Source: Desulfomonile tiedjei
Lineage (GTDB): Bacteria; Desulfobacterota; Desulfomonilia; Desulfomonilales; Desulfomonilaceae
Assembly: GCA_020718965.1 (NCBI GenBank)
Contig: DYRE01000121.1
Coordinates: 1-6,801 of the forward strand
Length of the DNA: 6,801 nt
Direction: 5' to 3'
This document shows, in pieces, positions 1 to 6,588 of the stretch. The translations under genes and the position numbers were made by a program. The notes beneath the pieces were generated by a model. The model did no database searches and had not been told where the DNA came from. It saw only the letters and a list, made by a program, of their open reading frames with translations. How positions within the stretch are numbered: position 1 is the stretch's first letter; each line of letters opens with the position of its first letter.

Positions 1-597
1 AACGCTGTAAACGTAGATCGTTACATTTATATCGACAATGGCGCACCTGTATTGGCCGTCGCACATGCCGACGTTCATCCGAGAATAGAAAACCAGTTGT
101 CGTTCAGAGAGGCTGATTCAGAGAGTGGGCCTCGCACTCACGTTTACTCACCATATCTGGATGATCGGCTAGGCATATACTCCATTTTCGAAGAGCTTCC
201 GAAGTTGGGAATCGATGTCGACATTCTCATAACCGATGGCGAAGAAACCGGAGAATCCTCAGCAAAAGAGTTTTCGCAGAATTGTCAGAAAAATTACAAC
301 TGGATAGTCGAATTCGACCGCAGAGGTGAAGACGTAGTTCTTTACAAATACAAAAACGAGCATATGGAAAAATCTCTCGTTGAGGAAGCAAAATTCAAAA
401 AAGGTAAAGGCGCAAGCTCAGACATATCGCACATGAAATCATTAGGAGTGGCCTGTTTCAACGTCGGTATAGGTTTCCATGACGAACACCACCCGAATTG
501 TTCGGCTGACCTGGCGATGTTTGAAAGACAATTAACTCGATTCCAGGAATTTTATAGGATCAACAAGAGCATACTTTTCAAAAATGAGGCTCTCTGA
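1..597 (+). CDS. Zinc aminopeptidase-like protein, M20/M28/M42 type (5'-truncated)
   Basis: The reading frame is open from the first base, so this is the last 198 residues of a protein whose start is outside the window; the TTG at 52 is an internal codon rather than a credible start, because conserved-looking sequence precedes it. Residues counted from the window edge show the landmarks of a two-zinc exopeptidase: HAD (H22, D24), LDDRLG (D54/D55, bridging Asp), DGEETG (E81/E82, general base and zinc ligand), EFDRRG (D106, probable zinc ligand), SDIS (D141) and a final GFHDEHHP block (H163/H164, last zinc ligand). In these families the enzyme removes N-terminal residues or hydrolyses small amide substrates, normally in the cytoplasm. 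There is no lid/dimerisation insertion between the EE and the last His, so it is a minimal catalytic domain. The stop lies 3 bp before the next gene, suggesting co-transcription. The fold class is fairly certain; the exact family and substrate are not. Confidence 0.85.
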   Translation, partial: NAVNVDRYIYIDNGAPVLAVAHADVHPRIENQLSFREADSESGPRTHVYSPYLDDRLGIYSIFEELPKLGIDVDILITDGEETGESSAKEFSQNCQKNYNWIVEFDRRGEDVVLYKYKNEHMEKSLVEEAKFKKGKGASSDISHMKSLGVACFNVGIGFHDEHHPNCSADLAMFERQLTRFQEFYRINKSILFKNEAL

Positions 598-600
598 CCT

Positions 601-1566
601 ATGGTGGAATCAGGTCTTTGTGAAATTATGGATGAATTGAAGTCTAAGATTGGGCCAGAGTCTTCCGTCTGGCTCTATCATTCTTCCTGCGAATACCACC
701 AGGATTTCCAATCCATACAAGCGGACGCTCTGATTCTATGTTCTAACGAATTCCGTCAAAACCAAAGGATTGGGAAAGTATATTGCATCAAATGCGACAA
801 CAACCTGTTGCTCAAAATTCTTCTGGAAATGGATATCAAGATAGAGTCGGCGATATTTATCCGTGATGGGTGCGTGGAAGGAGGAAATTATGAATGTTCA
901 AATACTGCAACCTATTTTGCCAGATTGGCGCCGATCCTCCGTGAAAAATCTTTTATCCTGACTGACCACGGAACATCTGAGGGATTTTTCGACGTCCCAG
1001 TCAAAGCCGTCAAACGAAAGGTCCCTCGCCCTTACTGGTTATTAGTCAAGCATTCTTCCCCATTGTCCAGGCCTGTCTTGTGGGAAGTTGACAAATGCCA
1101 CATACCACCAACCTCGCTGGTGATAGGCAATATTCGACTTCAGCTTGTTCATGACTCCATATTCAATTTTTTGGAGACGTTAGATCTGGCAGTGTTTTTT
1201 TCTCACAAGCCCAGAGGGTTTGGCTTCTATTTCGAACTTGATACAAGACATGAAATATTTGGTTGGTACGAAGACAGTCATCATTGGAAAAACGACTTTT
1301 TCGGTCAATACAAAATTAAAAACCTGGACCGTTACATTCAGATATCGAGAGATCGCAACCATACATTTGAGCGTGCCCTGGAATTCGCATTTGAACACAA
1401 GTTAGAAAGAATAGGTTTTATTCCATTTGGGTGGGGCCGCTACCAAAAGACTTACGAGGCACTCCAATCATATGGCCGTGATTATCCTGAAAAGATTCTA
1501 CTGTTTCATTTGAACAAAGGAGATTACTCCTATTTTTATTCTCTTCAGGAGACCATAGACACCTGA
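601..1566 (+). CDS. Cysteine-rich protein of unknown function, 321 aa
   Basis: I do not recognise this protein. It has no signal peptide and no membrane segment, so it is probably cytoplasmic. All eight cysteines fall in the first 166 residues (7, 30, 47, 62, 65, 91, 99, 166), including one CIKC motif at 62-65 and the sequence GCVEGGNYEC at 90-99. That would suit a bound metal or a redox pair, but this is inference. Residues 20-125 alternate short hydrophobic strands (SSVWLYH, DALILCS, GKVYCIK, SAIFIRD, SFILTDHG) with helices, resembling a Rossmann-like alpha/beta domain. The second half (about 180-321) has no Cys and is rich in aromatic residues and His (FGFYFEL, GWYEDSHHW, IPFGWGRY), as a separate domain might be. 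The ATG at 601 has a TGAGG site 11 bp upstream and lies 3 bp after the peptidase stop; ATG 628 (MDELKSK) is an alternative start. The tight spacing suggests it works with the peptidase. Confidence 0.8.
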   Translation: MVESGLCEIMDELKSKIGPESSVWLYHSSCEYHQDFQSIQADALILCSNEFRQNQRIGKVYCIKCDNNLLLKILLEMDIKIESAIFIRDGCVEGGNYECSNTATYFARLAPILREKSFILTDHGTSEGFFDVPVKAVKRKVPRPYWLLVKHSSPLSRPVLWEVDKCHIPPTSLVIGNIRLQLVHDSIFNFLETLDLAVFFSHKPRGFGFYFELDTRHEIFGWYEDSHHWKNDFFGQYKIKNLDRYIQISRDRNHTFERALEFAFEHKLERIGFIPFGWGRYQKTYEALQSYGRDYPEKILLFHLNKGDYSYFYSLQETIDT

Positions 1567-1621
1567 CAAAAATGGTCGACAGAGTAGCGCAGTTTGTCAT
1601 TCTTACGAGGATGAAGCATAG

Positions 1622-1651
1622 TTGCCGGAGGCATGAAATGAAAGTTATTAT
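1622..1651 (+). promoter_or_regulatory. Possible sigma-70-like promoter for yhaO-yhaN
   Basis: TTGCCG (1622-1627, 4 of 6 matches to TTGACA) and TATTAT (1646-1651, 5 of 6 matches to TATAAT) are separated by 18 bp. Transcription would start near 1658 and leave a leader of about 85 bases before yhaO. This overlaps the start of the 37-codon ORF, so a transcript from here would exclude that ORF. The match is by eye only and could easily be chance in an AT-rich patch. Confidence 0.22.
1627..1631 (+). promoter_or_regulatory. Shine-Dalgarno site of the small ORF
   Basis: GGAGG lies 6 bp before ATG 1638. It is the strongest ribosome site in the 1567-1743 spacer after that of yhaO, and it is the main reason to take the 37-codon ORF seriously. 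It also favours ATG 1638 over the in-frame ATGs at 1572 and 1611. Confidence 0.45.
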
Positions 1652-1751
1652 TGGGATTATTGTGATGTTACCATTAGTCTATGCCCCGCACACTAATGAG
1701 CTGCTCATGGGTAGGTATCGTAAACATAAAGGAAGAGGAGACCATGTTTAA
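1638..1751 (+). CDS. Small hydrophobic ORF (37 aa) overlapping the yhaO start
   Basis: A short frame opens at ATG 1638, 6 bp after a perfect GGAGG (1627-1631), and ends at TAA 1749-1751, inside the first codons of yhaO, giving an 8-bp overlap. The peptide begins MK followed by a hydrophobic run (VIIGIIVMLPLVYA, residues 3-16), looking like a signal peptide or a single membrane segment, then a polar, basic tail (RYRKHKGRGDHV). The tail is encoded by the purine-rich ribosome site of yhaO, so its composition may be a by-product. The frame is open back to ATG 1572 (59 codons), but that start lacks a well-spaced ribosome site. It could be a small membrane peptide, a leader ORF that couples translation to yhaO, or chance. 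The good ribosome site plus the overlap support translation; no homology is known to me. Confidence 0.4.
   Translation: MKVIIGIIVMLPLVYAPHTNELLMGRYRKHKGRGDHV
1730..1740 (+). promoter_or_regulatory. Purine-rich ribosome binding site that fixes the yhaO start
   Basis: The run AGGAAGAGGAG ends 3 bp before ATG 1744; its first AGGA is spaced 10 bp from the start codon. This, together with the MPE motif beginning right after the Met (MFKFIHAADIH), places the start at 1744 rather than at the longer in-frame ATG 1681, which would add 21 residues unlike anything in the family. Confidence 0.8.
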
Positions 1752-3006
1752 GTTCATTCACGCAGCCGACATTCATTTGGATAGTCCTCTACGCGGATTG
1801 TCCCGCTATGAATCAGCGCCGGCAGAGTCCATTCGAGACGCTTGCCGAAGGGCATTCGAAAATCTTGTAGACATTGCCATTGAGGAAAAAGTCGCTTTTG
1901 TTCTGTTGGCAGGCGACCTCTATGATGGAGACTGGAAAGACTACAGCACCGGCATATTCCTCAACCAGCAAATAGGCCGGTTGCGCCAGCGCAATATCCT
2001 GGTTTTCGCTGTGACAGGAAACCATGATGCGGCGAACCGAATGACTAAGGCCCTGGATAGCCCAGCCAATATGAAGATCCTGTCTGCGAGGAAAGCCGAA
2101 ACGGTCAAGCTGGATGATTTGGCCGTTGCGATCCACGGACGGAGTTTTGGAACACAACACGTGGATGAAAATCTGGCGGTGACTTTTAACAAAGCAGAAA
2201 TAGGGATGTTCAACATTGGGCTTCTTCATACCAGTCTCAATGGTCGAGAAGGACATGCTGTTTATGCGCCTTGCACAGTGAATGACCTGCGTTCCAAAGG
2301 CTACCAATACTGGGCGTTGGGACACGTTCACCAGCAGGAATTCGTTTCTGAAGATCCCTGGATCGTTTTTCCCGGATGCATTCAAGGGCGACACATTCGA
2401 GAAAGTGGATCGAAAGGATGTGTACTCGTTACCGTCGAGGATAATGCAATCTATGAGGTAGAAAAAATTCCCCTGGACGTGCTGCGATGGGTTCAGTGCA
2501 GCGTCGACATCACAGACGCTGTTGAGATAAGAGAGGTCCTGGAGCGTATTCGAAAGGCCATCGAAAAGGAACAGGCGTCAGGAGAAGGTCGCCCCATTGC
2601 AATGCGAATCCGGCTTGAGGGCGCAACCAGGATATCTGACGAACTGGCCGCCCATCCAGAATGGCTCGAAAATCAGATAAAAGCGCTCGGGGCAGAATTT
2701 GCAGGTCACGATCTGTGGATAGAGAGAGTTGAAAACGCCGCTTCAGGAAAGCTCGACCTGGAGTCGACCATGGCCGATGACACCGCATTAGGCAAGCTGC
2801 TCAAAGAGATTCTGGATACGCCGGGTAACGCTGAGGAGATTGATGGATTAGACAGGGTGCTCGCTGATCTCAGGCAAAAAATGCCGGAAGCGTTCGGCCC
2901 TGGCTCTATCTTGAATCTGGATGAAGAACAAACTGTCCAGCGTCTGGTTGAGGAGGCCAAGCACATGGTAGTTGGCAGATTGCTGACGGTAGGAGGCCCC
3001 AAATGA
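1744..3006 (+). CDS. yhaO: YhaO/SbcD-like metallophosphoesterase (DNA exonuclease subunit)
   Basis: A 420-residue calcineurin-like phosphoesterase of the Mre11/SbcD class, the nuclease partner of the ATPase encoded next. All metal-binding motifs are visible: DIH (D9, H11), GDLYD (G57-D61), GNHD (G92-D95), LLHTS (H162) and GHVH (G193-H196). They are followed by the FPGCIQGRHIRESGSKGC stretch (209-226), typical of the YhaO branch. The remainder (about 245-420) is a capping and partner-binding region, acidic and helical towards the end. In this family the two-metal (usually Mn) site cleaves DNA ends and hairpins in the cytoplasm under control of ATP binding by the SMC-like partner. No catalytic residue is missing. 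The gene overlaps yhaN by 4 bp (ATGA), so the subunits are probably made by coupled translation. Assignment to YhaO rather than classical SbcD rests on the partner being YhaN-like and on the QGRHIRE block. Confidence 0.93.
   Translation: MFKFIHAADIHLDSPLRGLSRYESAPAESIRDACRRAFENLVDIAIEEKVAFVLLAGDLYDGDWKDYSTGIFLNQQIGRLRQRNILVFAVTGNHDAANRMTKALDSPANMKILSARKAETVKLDDLAVAIHGRSFGTQHVDENLAVTFNKAEIGMFNIGLLHTSLNGREGHAVYAPCTVNDLRSKGYQYWALGHVHQQEFVSEDPWIVFPGCIQGRHIRESGSKGCVLVTVEDNAIYEVEKIPLDVLRWVQCSVDITDAVEIREVLERIRKAIEKEQASGEGRPIAMRIRLEGATRISDELAAHPEWLENQIKALGAEFAGHDLWIERVENAASGKLDLESTMADDTALGKLLKEILDTPGNAEEIDGLDRVLADLRQKMPEAFGPGSILNLDEEQTVQRLVEEAKHMVVGRLLTVGGPK
2991..2996 (+). promoter_or_regulatory. 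Consensus Shine-Dalgarno site of yhaN
   Basis: AGGAGG lies 6 bp before ATG 3003, inside the last codons of yhaO. With the ATGA stop/start overlap at 3003-3006 it supports both re-initiation and independent initiation of yhaN. Confidence 0.85.
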
Positions 3007-6000
3007 GAATAGATCGTATCGACCTCATGGCCTTTGGAGCGTTCACAAAACAATCACTGGATCTTTGCGATGGCGAATTCGGCCTTCACTTGATTTATGG
3101 TGATAACGAAGCGGGCAAGAGCACAACTCTGAGAGCCCTCATCGCATGGTTATTCGGCATCCCCACCCGTACATCCGACAGTTTTATCCACTCTAACCCA
3201 CAACTTCGGATTGGGGGGAAATTGAGACTATCTGATGGCAGGGAATTAGAGTTTGTACGTCGAAAGGGAGCCAAAGGCACCTTAATAAAATACGACTCAG
3301 AAGAACCTTTAGACGACTCAGTTCTGACTCCATTTTTACCCGGCGCTATCAATGAAAATATGTTTACGAAATTTTTCGGGATAGACCATGTCCGGTTGGT
3401 TGCAGGAGGTCAGGAACTACTAGACGAATCGGGAGATGTTGGTCAAGCTCTGTTCAGCGCAGCGGTCGGCACTGCAAATCTTCGAGGAATACTGGCCGAA
3501 CTGCAAAGTGGCGCAGAGGAAATCTATAAGCCGCGGGCATCAGTCAAGATTCTGAATCAAGCGATTGCAAAGTACAGAGACGCCCAGAAGAGAATCAAAG
3601 AGACGAGCCTGCCTACTGCAAAATGGAAGGAGCTGCAGCAGGACCTGGCTAAGACTTTTCAGGATATTGGGCAGATCGAACAGGAAATCGAGGCCAAAAA
3701 CAGAGAGAAAAGTCGCCTTGATCGCCTCAATCGCGTGAGGGGAGCGCTGGCTGAACATCGATCTTTAGTCGGCCGAATCAATGAGTTGGGAGAAGTACTA
3801 CTTTTACCGGAAGACTTCGAAGAAAAAAGGAAGAATGCAAACGACAAGCTGCAATCGGCCATAGAGTCAAAGGAGAAAGCAGAGATAAAGCTTAAAAGCC
3901 TGGAAGAAGAAGCGGCGACATTGAATATCCACAACGAGTTGATGGAAAACTCAGACGCTATCCTGGCTCTCTTCAAGGAACTGGGCGCTGTCGAGAAAAC
4001 AGTCAAAGATCGGCCACAGCAGGATGGCAAGAGGCGTTTGTTGCGCAATCAAGCCGAGATCCAGCTCAAGAGTGTGCGTCCTGATATGAAACTCGACAAT
4101 GCCGATGATCTGCGGCCGCTTCTTAACAACAAGAAATTGATTTCTATCCTGGCGCAAAAACACGGTCTACTGACTCAAAAGAAAGAAAAGGCAGTATCTA
4201 CCCTGAGAGATATCCGGGACAATCAGGAATTGATCAGAAATGAACTTGGCAAGCAACCTCAGTCCAGCCTGGATTTGAGCGAACTGAAGGCCACGATTGC
4301 ATCTGGTCGCAAAGCGGGTGATGTTGAACAACGGCTGGCCGATTTACAAAAACGGGCTACCAACGAAAAGTTAGCGTACGAGAATGAGTTTGCGACCCTC
4401 GGAAGGTTTACAGGGCCGGTCGAATCACTATTAAAGGAGGCCATCCCCGTCTCCGAGACGTTGGACATCTTCGAGAAACAAGGCGATGAGCTGTTAGAAA
4501 AGATAAGGGACTGTGGGCGCAGACAGCGCGATATCGAAGAAGAGAAAAAGCAGACAGCGCAGGATCTGAAGGCGCTTTTACTGACGAGCGATGTTCCTAC
4601 AATTTCTGAGCTGGAAGAATCGCGGAATATCCGGAATACGGGATGGATCCTGATAAAGAAAAAATACATCGAGCAAGTCGATGTTGAGAAGGACATTCTG
4701 GAATTTGCATCTGAATCAGATCTACCGAATCTCTATGAACAGAAAGTCGATAATGCTGACGACGTTTCTGATCGTCTCCGGTTGGCCACCGATCAGGTTG
4801 TGAAAAGGGCGGGCCTTGAAGCGAAGTTAGATAACCTGAAATCACGCCTGGATGACATTACTGACGAAATCAAGATTGCGACTGAGACCCAAAAAGCCCA
4901 TCTGAAGAAATGGAATGCCGTATGGGAGCCATTGGGGATAGATCCAGGAACCCCAAGGGAGATGAAACAATGGATTCTGAGAGTGGAAAAACTTGTAAAA
5001 ACGGTCCAGTCTGCAAATGCGGTCGCCGGTGATGAGCAAAAGCTGACCGAGCTTCTCAAGAGACTCAAGCAACAGGTTTCCATCCAGATAACAAAGTTCG
5101 ATGAATCAATATCCCAGCAAGACATGAACCTTGAGTCCATGATTTCTCTGTGTGAGCAAAGGGTCGAGCAGGAAGAAGGCGCTCGTGACCGAACTCGTGA
5201 ACTGGAAAAGTCGCTGAGTGATGCAGATATCCACCTGAAAAGAACACGCGAGGAACTCAAGACAATCGAGACTGAAGAATCAAACTGGTTGCGGGAATGG
5301 GGGCAGGCTATCAAAGGGCTGGGTCTGAAAGTGGATGTTCATCCCGAACACGCGACCGAAACATTCGATCATCTATTGGATTTCTTTGATAAATTAGACA
5401 GGTCGGAAGAACTCCGTAGACGAATCTACGGGATGGACCTGGTCGAAGAGAAATTCAATAACAGGGTATTCGAATTCGCTGATGGCATTGGATTTAAAAG
5501 GGATGGCCAAGAGGCTGCGACTATCGCTGCGAAGCTACATCGGGATCTGAATGACGCACGTGAAGCCAGGGCAAAACTGCAGAAGATTGAGACCCAGATT
5601 AAAGAAAAAAACGATGAAATAAAAGAAACTGAAATTACGATTCGCGCTGCAAAAGAACAACTTGCATCATTGAGGGATCAGGCTGGTGTCGAAACGGATG
5701 ACTTTCTGATAGCGGCTGGTGAAACTTCACGCAACAAGAGACAGATTCAAAAGGATCTTGACAGGATTAAGCAGGAACTCAACCGTAATGGTGACGGCCG
5801 TAGCATCGAAGAATTGGAAAAAGAGGCTGCTGAATCGGAAATCGATTCCATTGAAGGCGAACTGGAGAACATCTCCAGGGGATTGAAAGAGCTGCAGGAA
5901 CAAAGAGACAGGTTGCGTGATGACCGTCAAAAGCTTCAGACTGAAATCCATGCAAAAGATGGCGGAGCGGCTGCCGCTAACGCCGCGCAGGAGGCGGAAG

Positions 6001-6524
6001 AACATTTTGCCACAATGGTATCGAGCGCAGAGCAATACCTCCGATTGCAAATCGCTGCACTCGTGCTTGAGCAGCGGATAGAGGACTACCGAAAGAAGAA
6101 CCAGGCCCCGGTTCTGGCTAGAGCCGGCGAACTGTTTTCCAGGCTTACATTGGGCTCGTACGCCAATCTTCGGGATGAGCTGGATGAAAGTGGTAAACCA
6201 ATTCTACTCGGCGTTCGCCCAAACGATGAAGAGGTTCCCGTCGAAGGGATGAGTGACGGTTCCAGGGATCAGCTTTATCTAGCTCTACGTCTCGCAACGC
6301 TCGAACAACATTTGAGCAAGGGGGAGCCCATACCCTTTATTGTGGACGACATTCTCATAGGCTTTGACGACGAACGCACAAGGGTTTGCCTGGAGGTTCT
6401 ATCGGAACTGGCGGCCCATACTCAGGTGTTGCTTTTTACTCATCACAGGCGGGTTCTTGAGCTGGCAAAATCCATTGACGCAAAAGCGGGCATTTATACA
6501 CATGTGCTGCCTGCCGCCGATTAA
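3003..6524 (+). CDS. yhaN: YhaN/SbcC-like SMC-type AAA ATPase, hookless
   Basis: A 1173-residue Rad50/SbcC-class ATPase, partner of the YhaO nuclease. The head is split: the N-terminal part (1-170) holds the starting MRIDRIDLMAFGAF strand and Walker A GDNEAGKST (33-41). The C-terminal part (about 1035-1173) holds the ABC signature GMSDGSRDQLYLALRLA (1082-1098), Walker B PFIVDD (1111-1116), the FDDER D-loop region (1121-1125) and the H-loop FTHH (1145-1148). Between them, about 180-1030 is mostly charged heptad-like coiled coil, broken by Trp-containing segments at about 540-556, 633-668 and 762-798. The whole protein has only four Cys and no CXXC, so the zinc hook of true SbcC/Rad50 is absent. 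ATP-driven closing of two heads should open or close access of YhaO to DNA. Length fits the longer YhaN proteins. The start at 3003 is fixed by AGGAGG and by the overlap with yhaO. Confidence 0.93.
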   Translation: MRIDRIDLMAFGAFTKQSLDLCDGEFGLHLIYGDNEAGKSTTLRALIAWLFGIPTRTSDSFIHSNPQLRIGGKLRLSDGRELEFVRRKGAKGTLIKYDSEEPLDDSVLTPFLPGAINENMFTKFFGIDHVRLVAGGQELLDESGDVGQALFSAAVGTANLRGILAELQSGAEEIYKPRASVKILNQAIAKYRDAQKRIKETSLPTAKWKELQQDLAKTFQDIGQIEQEIEAKNREKSRLDRLNRVRGALAEHRSLVGRINELGEVLLLPEDFEEKRKNANDKLQSAIESKEKAEIKLKSLEEEAATLNIHNELMENSDAILALFKELGAVEKTVKDRPQQDGKRRLLRNQAEIQLKSVRPDMKLDNADDLRPLLNNKKLISILAQKHGLLTQKKEKAVSTLRDIRDNQELIRNELGKQPQSSLDLSELKATIASGRKAGDVEQRLADLQKRATNEKLAYENEFATLGRFTGPVESLLKEAIPVSETLDIFEKQGDELLEKIRDCGRRQRDIEEEKKQTAQDLKALLLTSDVPTISELEESRNIRNTGWILIKKKYIEQVDVEKDILEFASESDLPNLYEQKVDNADDVSDRLRLATDQVVKRAGLEAKLDNLKSRLDDITDEIKIATETQKAHLKKWNAVWEPLGIDPGTPREMKQWILRVEKLVKTVQSANAVAGDEQKLTELLKRLKQQVSIQITKFDESISQQDMNLESMISLCEQRVEQEEGARDRTRELEKSLSDADIHLKRTREELKTIETEESNWLREWGQAIKGLGLKVDVHPEHATETFDHLLDFFDKLDRSEELRRRIYGMDLVEEKFNNRVFEFADGIGFKRDGQEAATIAAKLHRDLNDAREARAKLQKIETQIKEKNDEIKETEITIRAAKEQLASLRDQAGVETDDFLIAAGETSRNKRQIQKDLDRIKQELNRNGDGRSIEELEKEAAESEIDSIEGELENISRGLKELQEQRDRLRDDRQKLQTEIHAKDGGAAAANAAQEAEEHFATMVSSAEQYLRLQIAALVLEQRIEDYRKKNQAPVLARAGELFSRLTLGSYANLRDELDESGKPILLGVRPNDEEVPVEGMSDGSRDQLYLALRLATLEQHLSKGEPIPFIVDDILIGFDDERTRVCLEVLSELAAHTQVLLFTHHRRVLELAKSIDAKAGIYTHVLPAAD
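4899..5396 (+). repeat. Diverged internal duplication within YhaN (Trp module)
   Basis: At protein level, residues 634-664 and 763-798 align as L-K/R-x-W-x3-W/I-x3-G-I/L, then a Pro-containing linker and a helix ending in V/F-x-K-L. W637, W641 and G645 correspond to W766, I770 and G774, a period of 129 residues. There is no obvious DNA-level identity, so any duplication is old. The alignment was made by eye. Confidence 0.4.
5414..5431. repeat. Perfect 7-bp hairpin with CGAA loop inside yhaN
   Basis: CCGTAGA and TCTACGG pair perfectly around a 4-base CGAA loop within coding sequence for RRRIYG. No T-run follows, so it is not an intrinsic terminator. In a 3.5-kb gene a stem this short can occur by chance. 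Confidence 0.4.
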
Positions 6525-6588
6525 CAGACCATTTGTAGTATGAAACACTCCTGGTATTACCTTCGCATGCAAATCTAAGCCCGGGGAC

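Noticed and set aside
52..54. TTG as the start of the peptidase gene
   Set aside because: The frame is open to the window edge and the upstream residues (VDRYIYIDNGAPVLAV) form the strand that leads into the HAD motif, so the real start is further upstream.
1681..1743. A longer YhaO beginning at ATG 1681
   Set aside because: The extra 21 residues do not resemble the family, which starts directly at the MPE motif, and the strong ribosome site is placed for ATG 1744.
1567..1743. SOS box upstream of yhaO, expected because the Bacillus yhaO operon is reported as DNA-damage regulated
   Set aside because: Neither a CTGT-N8-ACAG nor a GAAC-N4-GTTC type site is visible in the spacer.
1813..2394. 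A 193-codon minus-strand frame opposite yhaO
   Set aside because: It lies wholly within a gene with intact catalytic motifs, shows no domain features, and its composition is that of a shadow frame.
3659..4048. Serine-rich minus-strand frames opposite yhaN (also 4259-4696 and 4793-5314)
   Set aside because: Ser/Phe/Leu-rich shadows are what the reverse strand of Glu/Lys-rich coiled-coil codons gives; no motif or ribosome site supports them.
3003..6524. Classical SbcC with zinc hook
   Set aside because: No CXXC pair exists anywhere in the protein, and the head motifs and Trp modules fit YhaN-type ATPases better.
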